Assembly: GCA_902461565.1 (NCBI GenBank)
Contig: CABPYL010000036.1
Span: 1-33,199, forward strand
DNA from: an uncultured Porphyromonadaceae bacterium
GTDB taxonomy: Bacteria; Bacteroidota; Bacteroidia; Bacteroidales; Muribaculaceae
DNA: 33,199 bases
Direction: 5' to 3'
The notes beneath the pieces are model-generated. The model had not been told where the DNA came from and did not search any database. It worked only from the letters and a program-made list of their open reading frames with translations. Each line of letters starts with the position of its first letter. The first letter of the stretch is position 1. Both the position numbers and the translations under genes were made by a program. Positions 20,435 through 30,412 of this stretch are shown piece after piece.

Positions 20435-23095
20435 TTATTTTATTCCGGTGAGGCGTCCGCCAACGCGGATAATCTCGCCAATCCATAGAACTAACGACGT
20501 TGCGCCTATAATTATTATCCAGTCGGCGAAGCTGAGAGGCATAACGGAGAAAAACGGACCGCCAAGCTCCACAATCAGTACCTGTCCGGCAAAAATCAGC
20601 GCGGCGATAAAAAGGAAACTGCGGCAGTGCGCCAGGTGGAACGCAGAACGGCCGGTCTCGAAAGCACGGGCGTTGAACATGTTCCAGAACTGCAGGAACA
20701 CGAACACGGTGAAGAACAGCGACAGCTCGTAGGGTGAAAGGCCATGCATGGGAATAAACGGCTGTCCGAACATCTGCGTGAGCGATGTAATGTCGGTGTG
20801 TTCGAGATAATAGAGGAAGACGAGAAGAACGGCAGTAAACAGCATGCCCACGCCGATGATATCGCGCCACATTGTGCGCGTTACAATGAATGCCGAGCGT
20901 GAACGGGGCTTATCGCGCATCACAGTCTCGGACGGCGGCAGCGACGCGAGCGCCATTGCGGCAAAAGTATCCATTATCAGGTTCACCCAAAGCATCTGCG
21001 TAACTGTGAGCGGCGATTCTGTACCCATGAATGCGCCGGCAAGCACTATCAGGCACGCAACAACGTTCACCGTCATCTGGAACAGGAGGAAGCGCTGGAT
21101 ATTGCGGTACAGCGAGCGGCCCCACATTACGGCGCGGCCTATACTGGCGAAGGAATTGTCGATAATGGTAATATCCGACGCTTCTTTTGCCACCGACGTA
21201 CCGTCGCCCATCGACAGGCCCACCTGGGCGGCCTTCAGAGCCGGAGCATCATTGGTGCCGTCGCCCGTAACGGCCACAACTTCGTTGTTTTTCTGCAGCG
21301 CCTCAACAAGGCGTTTCTTATCCATAGGTCGCGCGCGGGCGATAATCTTGAAGTCGCCTACCCTCTGCTGCAGCTCCGTATCGGATAGCGCGGCAAATTC
21401 CGTACCGGTGATAACATTGCGGTCTCCGTCGGCGGTATCGTTCCACAAGCCTATCTGGCGTGCTATTTCCTTTGCCGTGCCAACAGTATCGCCGGTAACA
21501 ATCTTCACCTTGATTCCGGCATCGAGCACCTGCCGCACGGCATCGGGAACATCTGCACGCACGGGGTCGGATATAGCCACCACCCCGAGAAATACAAGTT
21601 TCTTTGCCACGATGCGTCCTCCGGCAATAGCCTCATCGCCAGGCTCCAACACCTGATATGCAAGTCCGAGTGTGCGCATGGCCTGATTCTGATAGCCGGT
21701 GAGCAACGCATCGATTTCCTTTTTGTCTACGCCGGAGGTATCGGCGCAAAGGCCGTAGATAATCTCTGGGGCTCCTTTGGCATAGAGTATCGTGCGTCCG
21801 TCGGCGGATTTCACCGCGGTAGCCATATATTTGCGCTCGGTGGAGAACGGCAATTCCTCTATTACGGAAACACGGCTTTTCAGCTCGGCATAGTCCACGC
21901 CTCGCTGACGCAGCCACAGCAGCAGTGCACCCTCGGTAGGATTGCCAAGCACTTCGGGCACATCCTTGGAGGTATCGAGCTGGGCTGTACTGTTAACAGC
22001 AATGCCCTCGAAAATAACACTATCGTCGGGGGTACCGAAAAAATCGGTCTTGTATACCTGCATGCGGTTCTGTGTAAGGGTGCCGGTCTTGTCGGTGCAT
22101 ATCACCGTAGTGGCGCCCATCGTCTCGCAGGCATGCAGTTTGCGCACAAGATTGTTGGTACGGAGCATAGACCGCATGGAATATGCCAGCGACAGCGTTA
22201 CGGCCATCGGCAGACCTTCGGGCACGCTGACAACAATCAGCGCAACGGCTATCATCACAGTCTGAAGCATGTATGCCAGGAACGGCAGTAAATCGAACGG
22301 CTGGGAGAAAAGAAACATTGCCATACGGGCAAGCACGACAAGGACGGCCACCGTATAGGCAAAGCGGGAAATAAGGGTTCCGAGGCGCTCAAGTTGCTCG
22401 CTTAGGGGCGTTTTCACGCCGTCGTCTATCTGTGCGGCGGTAAACACCTTGCCATTTTCTGTGCTGTCGCCTACGGCGGTAACGCGCATAATGCCGTGGC
22501 CCTCCATCACCTTTGTGCCGCGCAGCACGTGATTGGACGGATATGTGTCCTCCGGATTGAACTCTGCCGGGTCGGTGGACTTGTGGCAGATAGGTTCGCC
22601 GGTAAGTGTGGATTCATCCACACTTAGGCTCACGGACTCCAGCAGTTCACCGTCGGCAGGGACTTCATTGCCGGTATTGAGCATAACCACATCGCCGACA
22701 ACAACGTCCTTTTTCGGCACCTGTATCACATGTGCGTCGCGGATTACCTGTACAGGCTCGTCATCGTTAACGCGGTTAAGTATTGCAAACTCGCGTTCGG
22801 CCTTCTGCTCAAAGTAGAACGACAGCGCAGTGGCAAGAAGTATGGCGACGAAAATGCCGGCAGGTTCAAAAAAGACTTCTCCGCCCTGTCCCAATCCATA
22901 ATACTCGTAAAACGAGATACCTACGGAAAGGACACCGGCCACCATAAGGATTATGATAAGCGGATCGGAGAATTTTGCCAAAAAAGTTTTCCACAGCGGC
23001 TGCCGCGCCGGAGGAGTGAGTACGTTCAGGCCATGTTCGGCCCTGCTTTTCTGTACTTCGGCATCGGAAAGCCCGCAAAACTGAGTATTCTGCAT
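20435..23095 (-). CDS. Calcium-translocating P-type ATPase, PMCA type (P2B)
   Basis: An 886-residue transporter. It has an N-terminal cation-ATPase domain, two membrane helices (near 45-62 and 77-94), the actuator domain with TGE at 165-167, and helix 4 with VPEGLP (291-296). The phosphorylation motif is CTDKTGTLT with Asp335. KGAPE at 440-444 belongs to the nucleotide-binding domain. TGD (534) and TGDGTNDAPAL (610-620) form the hinge. Helix 6 reads VNLIMDTFAAMAL with Asn705 and Asp709. The single-site pattern (PEGLP plus N...D) is that of plasma-membrane-type calcium pumps. It exports calcium from the cytoplasm. A near-match -7 box GAATTTTG (23164-23157, minus) may drive it. All catalytic residues are present. 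Confidence 0.93.
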   Translation of the reverse strand: MQNTQFCGLSDAEVQKSRAEHGLNVLTPPARQPLWKTFLAKFSDPLIIILMVAGVLSVGISFYEYYGLGQGGEVFFEPAGIFVAILLATALSFYFEQKAEREFAILNRVNDDEPVQVIRDAHVIQVPKKDVVVGDVVMLNTGNEVPADGELLESVSLSVDESTLTGEPICHKSTDPAEFNPEDTYPSNHVLRGTKVMEGHGIMRVTAVGDSTENGKVFTAAQIDDGVKTPLSEQLERLGTLISRFAYTVAVLVVLARMAMFLFSQPFDLLPFLAYMLQTVMIAVALIVVSVPEGLPMAVTLSLAYSMRSMLRTNNLVRKLHACETMGATTVICTDKTGTLTQNRMQVYKTDFFGTPDDSVIFEGIAVNSTAQLDTSKDVPEVLGNPTEGALLLWLRQRGVDYAELKSRVSVIEELPFSTERKYMATAVKSADGRTILYAKGAPEIIYGLCADTSGVDKKEIDALLTGYQNQAMRTLGLAYQVLEPGDEAIAGGRIVAKKLVFLGVVAISDPVRADVPDAVRQVLDAGIKVKIVTGDTVGTAKEIARQIGLWNDTADGDRNVITGTEFAALSDTELQQRVGDFKIIARARPMDKKRLVEALQKNNEVVAVTGDGTNDAPALKAAQVGLSMGDGTSVAKEASDITIIDNSFASIGRAVMWGRSLYRNIQRFLLFQMTVNVVACLIVLAGAFMGTESPLTVTQMLWVNLIMDTFAAMALASLPPSETVMRDKPRSRSAFIVTRTMWRDIIGVGMLFTAVLLVFLYYLEHTDITSLTQMFGQPFIPMHGLSPYELSLFFTVFVFLQFWNMFNARAFETGRSAFHLAHCRSFLFIAALIFAGQVLIVELGGPFFSVMPLSFADWIIIIGATSLVLWIGEIIRVGGRLTGIK

Positions 23096-23240
23096 AATTA
23101 CAATGTCTTACATTAGTAAAAACGCCCGCTTCGGACATAGAGTTTGTAAATTTCGGCAAAATTCTCTAAAAACGCCGCCACTAACGCATTAAATTTTTAT
23201 TAAATAAACCTTGGAGGTCAGCTACAACTATTGTGATAAC

Positions 23241-23291
23241 CATTCACTGCAACAAGGGCCACGCAGTGCGCAGCCCTTGTTGCAGTGAATG
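23241..23291 (-). terminator. Stable 19-bp hairpin after secDF, terminator-like but without a T tract
   Basis: Arm CATTCACTGCAACAAGGGC (23241-23259) pairs perfectly with its complement at 23273-23291 around a 13-base loop. It begins 11 bases after the secDF stop. Neither side has a T run, so it may instead stabilise the 3' end or work with Rho. Confidence 0.65.
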
Positions 23292-23302
23292 AAAAGGGAA
23301 TC

Positions 23303-26188
23303 TTATGCTTTTGCTACAGCTACTTTCTTGCGACGGGCATCGGCAAGGTAAGCAACGGGGCAAGCTACGTAGATAGTAGCGAAAGTACCGATGATTACGC
23401 CGAAGGTCATTGCAAAGATGAAGCTGCGGATGGAATCGCCACCAAGAATGAAGATGCACAGCAGCACGAGCAGCGTAGAAGCCGATGTCATGATTGTACG
23501 GCTAAGTGTACTGTTGATGGATTTATTGATGGTGGTGAAGAAATCCTGCTTGGGATAGAGAGCTGTGTTCTCGCGCACGCGGTCAAATACTACCACGGTA
23601 TCATTGATCTGATATCCGATTACTGTAAGGATTGCCGCAATAAATGTCTGGTCTACTTCCATTGCGAAAGGCAGCACGCCGTAGAACATCGAATAGAAAC
23701 CGATGATGAAGAAAGCGGTGAACGCTACGGCAGCAAGCGCACCAAGCGAGAATGCCACGTTGCGGAAGCGGAGTAGAATGTAGAGGAACATAGCCATGAG
23801 GGCGATCGCAACGGCGATGTATGCGTCGGTACGCATGTCATCGGCTACGGAGGGACCTACTTTCTGCGAGCTTACGATACCCTGGGATGCGTCGGTTGTG
23901 GAGAACTCGGCAGGAGTCATGCCTTCGCGCAGATAGGGTTTCAGAGCCTGGTAGAGCTTGTCGGTGATTTCGCGCTCAGTATCGGCCTGTTCATCGTTGA
24001 TCTTGTAGTTGGTTGAAACGCGTACCTGGTTGGAGCTCTCGATGGTGATAACCGAGGTGGAGGCGCCGGGGAACTGCTGGGCAAGTACTCCCTGCAGTTC
24101 GGTGGTGCTTACGGGTTTCTCGAACTTGACAATGTAGTTACGGCCGCCGGAGAAATCAATACCCTGGTTAAGGCCGCGGGCGAACAGCGATATAACAACA
24201 ATTACCACAACAGCGAGTACAACAGTGAAGCTGATTTTACGCTGAGCCAGGAAGTTGATGTTCGGGTTAACGAACATCTTGCGGGCGATGGATGTGGAGA
24301 ATGTGAGCTTGTTGAACGCCTTGGCCTTCGCATACCAGAGGAAGAACAGACGGCTCAGATATACTGCCGTGAAGAACGAGCATACAAGACCGATAATAAG
24401 GGTTGTAGCGAAGCCCTTGATAGGACCGGTACCGAACAGCAGGAGGATTACACCGGTGATAACCGAGGTGAGGTTGGAGTCGAAGATTGCGGAGAACGCG
24501 TTGCTGTAACCGTCGGCAAGTGCGTTGCGCACATTCTTGCCGGCGCGAAGCTCTTCCTTAGTACGCTCGAAGATAAGCACGTTGGCGTCGACAGCCATAC
24601 CGAGCGACAGCACGATACCGGCGATACCGCTCATGGTGAGCACTGCCTGGAACGATGCCAGAATACCGATTGTAAAGAAGAGGTTGCACAGCAGGCAGAC
24701 GTTGGCGATAAGGCCGGGGATAACGCCATAGAAGCCCATCATGAAAATCATGAGGAGGACGAGAGCCACGATGAACGATACAAAACCGTCATGGATGGCC
24801 TGTTTACCCAGCGAAGGACCGACAACCATATCGGAAATGATATGTACCTTGGCATCCATCTTACCGGACTTAAGCACGTTGGCAAGGTCTCGGGCTTCTT
24901 CGATGGAGAAGTCACCTGTGATGGACGACTGGCCGCCTTCGATCTTGTCGTTCACATTAGGAGCTGAGTAAACCTTGTCGTCAAGGACGATTGCTACCTG
25001 CTTTCCTACGTTCTGACCGGTGATGCGTGCCCAGTTGCGGGCGCCTTCGGCGTTCATGCGCATCGAAACCTCGTTACCGCGGAGCTGGTCATAGTTGGAG
25101 GATGCGTCGCTCACAGCTTTGCCGTCGAGAGCGGGCTTACCGCCGTTGGCACGGAGGGCGTAGAGAGCGAAACCGAAATTATGCTCGTTATTTTTCTCGT
25201 CAACACGCACGGTAGGCTTAACAGCCCAGCGGAGACGAAGGTCGGAGGGAAGAATATTTTTTGCGGCTGTTGTGGCGAGAACCTCGTCGATGGCCGACAT
25301 TGTTTTTGCATCGGCAGCGTAACCTACGGTTGCACCATAACCTGCACCCTGCTGGAGAAGGCCCATCAGAGGAGCGGCGTTAACGGTGGTGTCGTTGGCA
25401 AGACGGTTGATGAGTGTGCTGAATGCGTTAGAAAGCTCTTCCGCACGGTATGTCTCGTAGAATTCGAGGTTTGCGGAACGCTGCAGGAGGTCGCGTACAC
25501 GTTCGTGGTCCTTGACACCGGGAAGTTCCAGAAGAATCTGGCCGTCTTTACCCTGAAGTACCTGGATGTTGGGCGAAACAACGCCGAACTGGTCGATACG
25601 GTTGCGGAGGACGTTGGTTGCGGAGTTGTCCACACGGTCCTTAACCTGGCTTTTGAGGGTGGCACGTACAGCATCGTCGCTCATACCGGAGGAAATAACA
25701 TCCTGAAAGAGGACCGAAAAGTCGGCCTGCGGTTTGGCCTGACGATAAAGCTGAATAAAACTGCTTACGAAATCATCGCTCTGGTGGCTTGTAACCATTT
25801 TGTTGGCACCGGCCAGAGCGGCTTCGAAAGTGGAGTCCGTGGCGCCTGATTTCATCGAGCGGAGCATGTCGGGCATATCCACCTGGAGGATTACGTTCAT
25901 ACCGCCTTTAAGGTCAAGGCCGAGGCCTACGCCCCATTTGCGGACATCATTGAGTTTGTAGTAGCCGAGATACACTTTCTTGTCGCCGAGCGAATCCATG
26001 TAGTGTTTGTAGGCCTGGTTGTAGGCAGCGTCGTCGTTGTCGCCGGATTCTATGAGGGCATATTCGGCTGCCTTACTCTCGTACTTGTTCGAAATGAACG
26101 TGAACGAAAGATAAAACAGACAAACCAGCACCAAGAAAACGGCAATCACACCTGCTACGATGCTACCTAATTTTCCATTGCTTTGCAT
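23303..26188 (-). CDS. secDF: Protein translocase SecDF fusion
   Basis: A 961-residue fusion of SecD and SecF, the normal form in Bacteroidetes. One N-terminal membrane helix (about 9-31) is followed by the SecD signature GLDLKGG (90-96), then a large periplasmic region to about residue 480. Five membrane helices follow, with the DANVLIFERTKEE motif. The SecF half starts with a helix and GIDFSGGRNY (676-685) and ends with a second helix bundle carrying NDTVVVFDRVRE. It uses the proton gradient to pull translocated proteins through SecYEG on the outer face. The SecD periplasmic region of about 380 residues includes an extra coiled N-terminal part (residues 35-85), which I believe is common in this phylum. 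A -7 element lies 56 bases upstream. Confidence 0.96.
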   Translation of the reverse strand: MQSNGKLGSIVAGVIAVFLVLVCLFYLSFTFISNKYESKAAEYALIESGDNDDAAYNQAYKHYMDSLGDKKVYLGYYKLNDVRKWGVGLGLDLKGGMNVILQVDMPDMLRSMKSGATDSTFEAALAGANKMVTSHQSDDFVSSFIQLYRQAKPQADFSVLFQDVISSGMSDDAVRATLKSQVKDRVDNSATNVLRNRIDQFGVVSPNIQVLQGKDGQILLELPGVKDHERVRDLLQRSANLEFYETYRAEELSNAFSTLINRLANDTTVNAAPLMGLLQQGAGYGATVGYAADAKTMSAIDEVLATTAAKNILPSDLRLRWAVKPTVRVDEKNNEHNFGFALYALRANGGKPALDGKAVSDASSNYDQLRGNEVSMRMNAEGARNWARITGQNVGKQVAIVLDDKVYSAPNVNDKIEGGQSSITGDFSIEEARDLANVLKSGKMDAKVHIISDMVVGPSLGKQAIHDGFVSFIVALVLLMIFMMGFYGVIPGLIANVCLLCNLFFTIGILASFQAVLTMSGIAGIVLSLGMAVDANVLIFERTKEELRAGKNVRNALADGYSNAFSAIFDSNLTSVITGVILLLFGTGPIKGFATTLIIGLVCSFFTAVYLSRLFFLWYAKAKAFNKLTFSTSIARKMFVNPNINFLAQRKISFTVVLAVVVIVVISLFARGLNQGIDFSGGRNYIVKFEKPVSTTELQGVLAQQFPGASTSVITIESSNQVRVSTNYKINDEQADTEREITDKLYQALKPYLREGMTPAEFSTTDASQGIVSSQKVGPSVADDMRTDAYIAVAIALMAMFLYILLRFRNVAFSLGALAAVAFTAFFIIGFYSMFYGVLPFAMEVDQTFIAAILTVIGYQINDTVVVFDRVRENTALYPKQDFFTTINKSINSTLSRTIMTSASTLLVLLCIFILGGDSIRSFIFAMTFGVIIGTFATIYVACPVAYLADARRKKVAVAKA

Positions 26189-26243
26189 GTAGGTTTATGG
26201 TTTAATTATTAATGATTTTGTTGCAAGTTTTGAATTCAGTTTG

Positions 26244-26251
26244 CAAATATA
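26244..26251 (-). promoter_or_regulatory. -7 promoter element of secDF
   Basis: TATATTTG on the minus strand is an exact TAnnTTTG match. The predicted leader is about 52 bases. A TTTG lies only 12 bases upstream, too close to be the -33 half. Confidence 0.6.
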
Positions 26252-26370
26252 CGTATAATTCTACAAAATGGAGACATACGCGGGGCGTTTTTTTAATTTT
26301 AAGGCTCCCTGGGGCGGAAATCTGGGCCAATCATGCCTTCTTCTCTCGCTTCCGTCTGCATATTCAACGT

Positions 26371-27651
26371 TTAAAATATCAGGCGGACAATATAATATGT
26401 GGCGACTGTACCGAGTGTGAGCACAAAGCCGATTGCCGACTCATAGGGTATCAGCCGCAAACGCCGCGATACATCCAGCTCAACAACACCGCCTGTGGCA
26501 TTGAAAAAAGAGCCGTGGGGCATGTGATCGAATACCGTCGATCCCGAATTCACCATTGCCGCGCCCCACACACCGCTTATACCGGCAGCGAGAATTATAT
26601 CTGCAAAAGAGGCCGACGCTATTGTGGCTCCTGCCGTTGTAGATGCTGTGGCAGCAGACATAAGCATCCCCGAGACGGGAGCAAGAAATACATCGCCGAG
26701 GCCGAGACTGCTGATGCCTTGCAAAATAAAATCCTTGATGGTGGATGCCTTTATAATGCCCGCGATAGTACCCGTGCCTACCAGCAGTATCGCCACCGAC
26801 GACATTTTCTCGAGGCCGAAACCCAGCCCTTTGAGCAGAAGTCGTTGGCGACGCATTATCAGCAAACCGGCCAATCCTCCTGCCGGAAGTGCAAGAAGCG
26901 GATCGATACTGATTCCGCAGAGTGGCCGAAGCGACAGCAATCCTATGGCTATCAGCGGACCAGACATAGCTGCCCAGAAACCAGGCAAATCGCTGCCGTC
27001 GGTGTCAAGACTACCACTGACTCCCCAGCTGTTCTTCTGCATGACGGCATCGCCCTCTGTGTGCGGAACAAATCGGCCTATTACATAAACGGTAAAAAGC
27101 AGACCGACTATCGACGCCCCGAGATTGGCATACATCACGGAGTACAATTCGGCGTTGAAGTTGCCGGCTGCAATGATGGTATTGGGGTTGGGCGATATTA
27201 TATTGCCGCATTTGCCTCCGCCTATCATCATAAGCAACAGAGTACCTCGCGATATTTTGAGCGTGCGTGCAAGGTGCATGGCCACAGGCGCGATTGTTAT
27301 TACGGCGACATCAATGAATACACCGATTGCCGTAAGCAGCATTGTGGCAAGCGCCAGCGCCAGATAAACACGTTTCTGTCCCAGGCGCCCGACAATTGTG
27401 TTAGCTATCGCATCTGCACCACCCGTAACAACAAGAACGCCGGACAGTACGCCTGCTGCGAGTACACGCACTATTGCCGGTGTTACATCGTTGACGCCGG
27501 AAATCATCAGACCTACAGTGTCGGTAATGCTTAGTCCGCCGATAAGTCCGCCGGCAACGGCGCCGGCTATAAGGGCGTAGGTAGGCTGTGTTTTCCTGAT
27601 AATCAGCCATATTGCCAGACAAAGACCGATAATTGCTCCTATTCCGCTCAT
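26371..27651 (-). CDS. GntP-family permease, probably for glycerate
   Basis: A 426-residue, highly hydrophobic protein with about 12 membrane segments. It resembles the gluconate/glycerate permease family GntP (PF02447): an early GLSITDTVGLMISGV segment, then GVFIDVAVITIAPVAMHLA and MIGGGKCGNIISPNPNTIIAA, which resembles the GntP substrate-path region. A late MVNSGSTVFDHMPHGSFFNATGG is also typical. The family moves small sugar acids with protons across the inner membrane. Its position 21 bases downstream of glycerate kinase makes glycerate the most likely substrate; that part is inference. It is the last gene of the minus-strand run, and no clear terminator follows it. Confidence 0.88.
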   Translation of the reverse strand: MSGIGAIIGLCLAIWLIIRKTQPTYALIAGAVAGGLIGGLSITDTVGLMISGVNDVTPAIVRVLAAGVLSGVLVVTGGADAIANTIVGRLGQKRVYLALALATMLLTAIGVFIDVAVITIAPVAMHLARTLKISRGTLLLMMIGGGKCGNIISPNPNTIIAAGNFNAELYSVMYANLGASIVGLLFTVYVIGRFVPHTEGDAVMQKNSWGVSGSLDTDGSDLPGFWAAMSGPLIAIGLLSLRPLCGISIDPLLALPAGGLAGLLIMRRQRLLLKGLGFGLEKMSSVAILLVGTGTIAGIIKASTIKDFILQGISSLGLGDVFLAPVSGMLMSAATASTTAGATIASASFADIILAAGISGVWGAAMVNSGSTVFDHMPHGSFFNATGGVVELDVSRRLRLIPYESAIGFVLTLGTVATYYIVRLIF

Positions 27652-27672
27652 TTTTATATTGATGAATGTCTT

Positions 27673-28812
27673 TTATAAAGCTATTTGTGCCAGTCTTACA
27701 ATCTGCTCGGCTGTGGCAGCCACGTTTCGGCGCGCAGTCTCGGCATTCATTGCTTCGGCAAGGGTGCAAGGGCCGGAAACTATGGGGAATACGGCCCTGA
27801 ACCCTGCGTTTGTCAGAGTTCTGTATGTGCTGACAGCACCGCCAATGGCAACGACGGGAATATGCCGGCGCAAACCGTGCTGGAGCACCCCGTAAGGGGT
27901 CTTGCCGTGGACAGTCTGACTGTCGAGCTGACCCTCTCCGGTAATTATCATATCGGCGCCGGCAATAATGTCGTCGAAATGTATCGCATCCAGCATCAGT
28001 TCTATGCCCGGTTTTAGCGTGGCATTGAAAAAGGCGGCGAAACAGGCACCCAGACCACCGGCGGCTCCGGCCCCGGGCATGGAGGAAACATCACGGCCTA
28101 TAGTCTGCTGTATCACGCGGGCATAGTTCCGCAAACCCTCGTCAAGATGTTTCACAGCGGCCTCGTCGGCACCTTTCTGTGGCGCGAATACATACGCGGC
28201 TCCATCAGGCCCGAAGAGCGGATTGTCCACATCGCATGCTATCATGAATTCGGCATCACGGGCGCGACGGTCCATACCACTCAAATCTATGGAATGTATC
28301 TCGCCAAGCGATTTGCCGCAAGGTTTCAGTTCTGTGCCGCGGACGTTGAGAAAACGCACGCCCAACGCTTCCAGCAGGCCCATGCCGCCGTCGTTGGTGG
28401 CACTGCCTCCTATGCCCATCAATATGGTGGTGCAGCCACGGTCGAGCGCGTCCTTTATCATCTGACCTGTACCGTAGGTGCTTGTATATAACGGATTGCG
28501 GCGTGATTCAGGTATAAGGGTCAGCCCGGAAGCCTGTGCCATTTCCATAATGGCCGTATGCCCGTCGCCCGATATGCCGTAGGTAGCGTCGACGGTATCG
28601 TCAAGCGGCCCGCGTACCTGGCAGCTTATATAGGTGCCTTCGAGGCCTGAGACGAGTGCCTGCACCGTGCCTTCGCCGCCATCGGCAACGGCAACTATGC
28701 GGGTCTCAACCGACGGGTCGACGCGATGTATACCTTCGGCAGCAGCCGTGCCTACATCTCCGGACGAAAGCGACCCTTTGAAAGAGTCGCACGCGATCAC
28801 TATTTTTTTCAT
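27673..28812 (-). CDS. glxK: Glycerate kinase (GarK/GlxK family)
   Basis: A 379-residue protein, the same length as enterobacterial members (PF02595). Motifs are KKIVIACDSFKGSLSS (2-17), ADGGEGT (43-49), GIGGSATNDGGMG (133-145), CDVDNPLFG (193-201) and PGAGAAGGLG (246-255). It phosphorylates D-glycerate with ATP; in this family the product is generally 2-phosphoglycerate, feeding lower glycolysis. An in-frame ATG at 28848 would add 12 non-homologous residues and overlap the preceding gene, so the ATG at 28812 is chosen. It sits 13 bases after the barrel gene and 21 before the permease, a compact uptake-and-use pair. Confidence 0.95.
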   Translation of the reverse strand: MKKIVIACDSFKGSLSSGDVGTAAAEGIHRVDPSVETRIVAVADGGEGTVQALVSGLEGTYISCQVRGPLDDTVDATYGISGDGHTAIMEMAQASGLTLIPESRRNPLYTSTYGTGQMIKDALDRGCTTILMGIGGSATNDGGMGLLEALGVRFLNVRGTELKPCGKSLGEIHSIDLSGMDRRARDAEFMIACDVDNPLFGPDGAAYVFAPQKGADEAAVKHLDEGLRNYARVIQQTIGRDVSSMPGAGAAGGLGACFAAFFNATLKPGIELMLDAIHFDDIIAGADMIITGEGQLDSQTVHGKTPYGVLQHGLRRHIPVVAIGGAVSTYRTLTNAGFRAVFPIVSGPCTLAEAMNAETARRNVAATAEQIVRLAQIAL

Positions 28813-28825
28813 GGTATGATTTTTA

Positions 28826-30412
28826 TCAGAATCGGAAATCAAGGCCAACGAGACCTCTTACGCCGGGTCCGGCCAGGCCGGGAATAATCTGCGGGCGGCT
28901 ATTGAGCAAATTATCAATGCTCGCGAACAGCGACAGATTGCGGCGCAGTTTCCATGAGCCGTGAAGTTCAAGTTCACGGGCATCCCCGAGGCTTTGATTT
29001 CTCGTCGAGACCATATCCAGATATCTGCGCCCGGTGCGTAGGGTATATCGCAATCCGGCACTCCACACAGGGCTGATACGGAGGTCCGCGCAGGCGTCAA
29101 GGGCAAACTTGGGCCGGTCAACGTCATCGGCTATATTTTCCGGACCTGTATACAGGCGCAGCGAGGCATCAAGAAGCCGGTTATGTGTATATTTGAACTC
29201 GGCACCGAGTATCCAGCCCTTTACATCGCTCTGCACGCATGCGTAGCTGCTGCCGGTATAGGCAGGAAGCAACATATCGTTTATCCGGGCATAGCCTGCA
29301 AAAATATCGGCCGAAAAACCGCCGAAATCCCCCAGGCGCACGCCTGCTTTCACATTGTATGGCGAATGCGAAGGCGCAAAAGCGCTTTCCTGCACGGCAA
29401 AAGGTGAATAGGCATAGAGACGTGTAACGGGATTGAGCCTGCTGCCGCCTGTGGCACGAAGATATAGCCCGGCAACCGGGGCGATGTTCCAGCGTGCGCT
29501 TACATCGGGGGCCACATGGAAGCCGTTGCCGGGTACGGAAATACCTAAATCCATACGCACGCCAATATTAAACTCGACATTATCTTTACGATATGCCAGG
29601 CGCGGGGTAAGAGTAACAAGCCACTCCGAATCGGGACCATCGAGATACTTCGCCCCGAAATCAGCGCCACCCCATAGCAGGCTGTCCAGTAGCGACAACA
29701 CATTCACGCCGAACGACGTAAGTTGCTGACTTATGTGGCTGTGTGAGGACTCATCATAAAAATTACTGTTTATAAATCCATAGCGCAACCAGGCGTCCAT
29801 GCGCACGCCCGAAGTATAGCGTGCAAGTGTAGCGCCTGCGTTACCGTAATTCATTGTGCGGATGGCAAAAGGCAGTTTCGTAGGGTTGTGGGCAAAATCG
29901 GCATCGGCACTAAGCACATATCCATTCCAGAACACATGCGAACCATAGAGCGACGCCCGCAGCAGATTGCTGCGCACTGTATGGTCCGAAAACTTGTCTT
30001 TATAAGTGTATCCCTCGAAGCCGACCGAGGCGCCGGCCTGGGTAGCTGCGGTATTGACAATGCGATAGCCTGCCTGCGCCGCGGCATTGTATGCAGGGAA
30101 ATACCCTGCCCACACGTATCCAGGGAGGGTATCGGGCTCTGCAAGACCGGTATATACAGGCGGACGAGAGTAATCCACAAGAGGCTTATAATCGGCATAT
30201 TCGCTGTAATCGGCCCCGGGAAGCGAGAAATCGGGCGCCGGTGCAGGCAGCATTGCCGGCGTTACACTTTTGAGAGGCGAGGCCGCCGGCAGAGATGTAT
30301 CCACGGTGCGGTCCACAACAACCTCGGTACTCATGTCCTGTGCGGCGGCAAACGGTGCCGAGAGCACAAGCGCCCCGAAGAGCACGAGCCTCAATATATT
30401 ATTTTTCAGCAT
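28826..30412 (-). CDS. Outer-membrane beta-barrel protein without a plug (TonB-receptor-like barrel)
   Basis: A 528-residue protein. The signal peptide (1-25, ending FAAAQ) is followed by a Pro- and Asp-rich linker (about 26-110) and then about 400 residues of alternating barrel strands, e.g. LRASLYGSHVFWNGYVLSADADF and SLFASIDNLLNSRPQI. It ends in LVGLDFRF with terminal Phe, the usual barrel-assembly signal. The last third resembles TonB-dependent receptor barrels, but there is no TonB box or plug domain. Its start overlaps the end of the TPR gene by 14 bases in another frame, so the two are translationally coupled. From memory, a TPR protein followed by such a barrel is a recurrent pair in Bacteroidetes. 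The function is unknown; an envelope-assembly or surface role is a guess. Confidence 0.8.
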   Translation of the reverse strand: MLKNNILRLVLFGALVLSAPFAAAQDMSTEVVVDRTVDTSLPAASPLKSVTPAMLPAPAPDFSLPGADYSEYADYKPLVDYSRPPVYTGLAEPDTLPGYVWAGYFPAYNAAAQAGYRIVNTAATQAGASVGFEGYTYKDKFSDHTVRSNLLRASLYGSHVFWNGYVLSADADFAHNPTKLPFAIRTMNYGNAGATLARYTSGVRMDAWLRYGFINSNFYDESSHSHISQQLTSFGVNVLSLLDSLLWGGADFGAKYLDGPDSEWLVTLTPRLAYRKDNVEFNIGVRMDLGISVPGNGFHVAPDVSARWNIAPVAGLYLRATGGSRLNPVTRLYAYSPFAVQESAFAPSHSPYNVKAGVRLGDFGGFSADIFAGYARINDMLLPAYTGSSYACVQSDVKGWILGAEFKYTHNRLLDASLRLYTGPENIADDVDRPKFALDACADLRISPVWSAGLRYTLRTGRRYLDMVSTRNQSLGDARELELHGSWKLRRNLSLFASIDNLLNSRPQIIPGLAGPGVRGLVGLDFRF

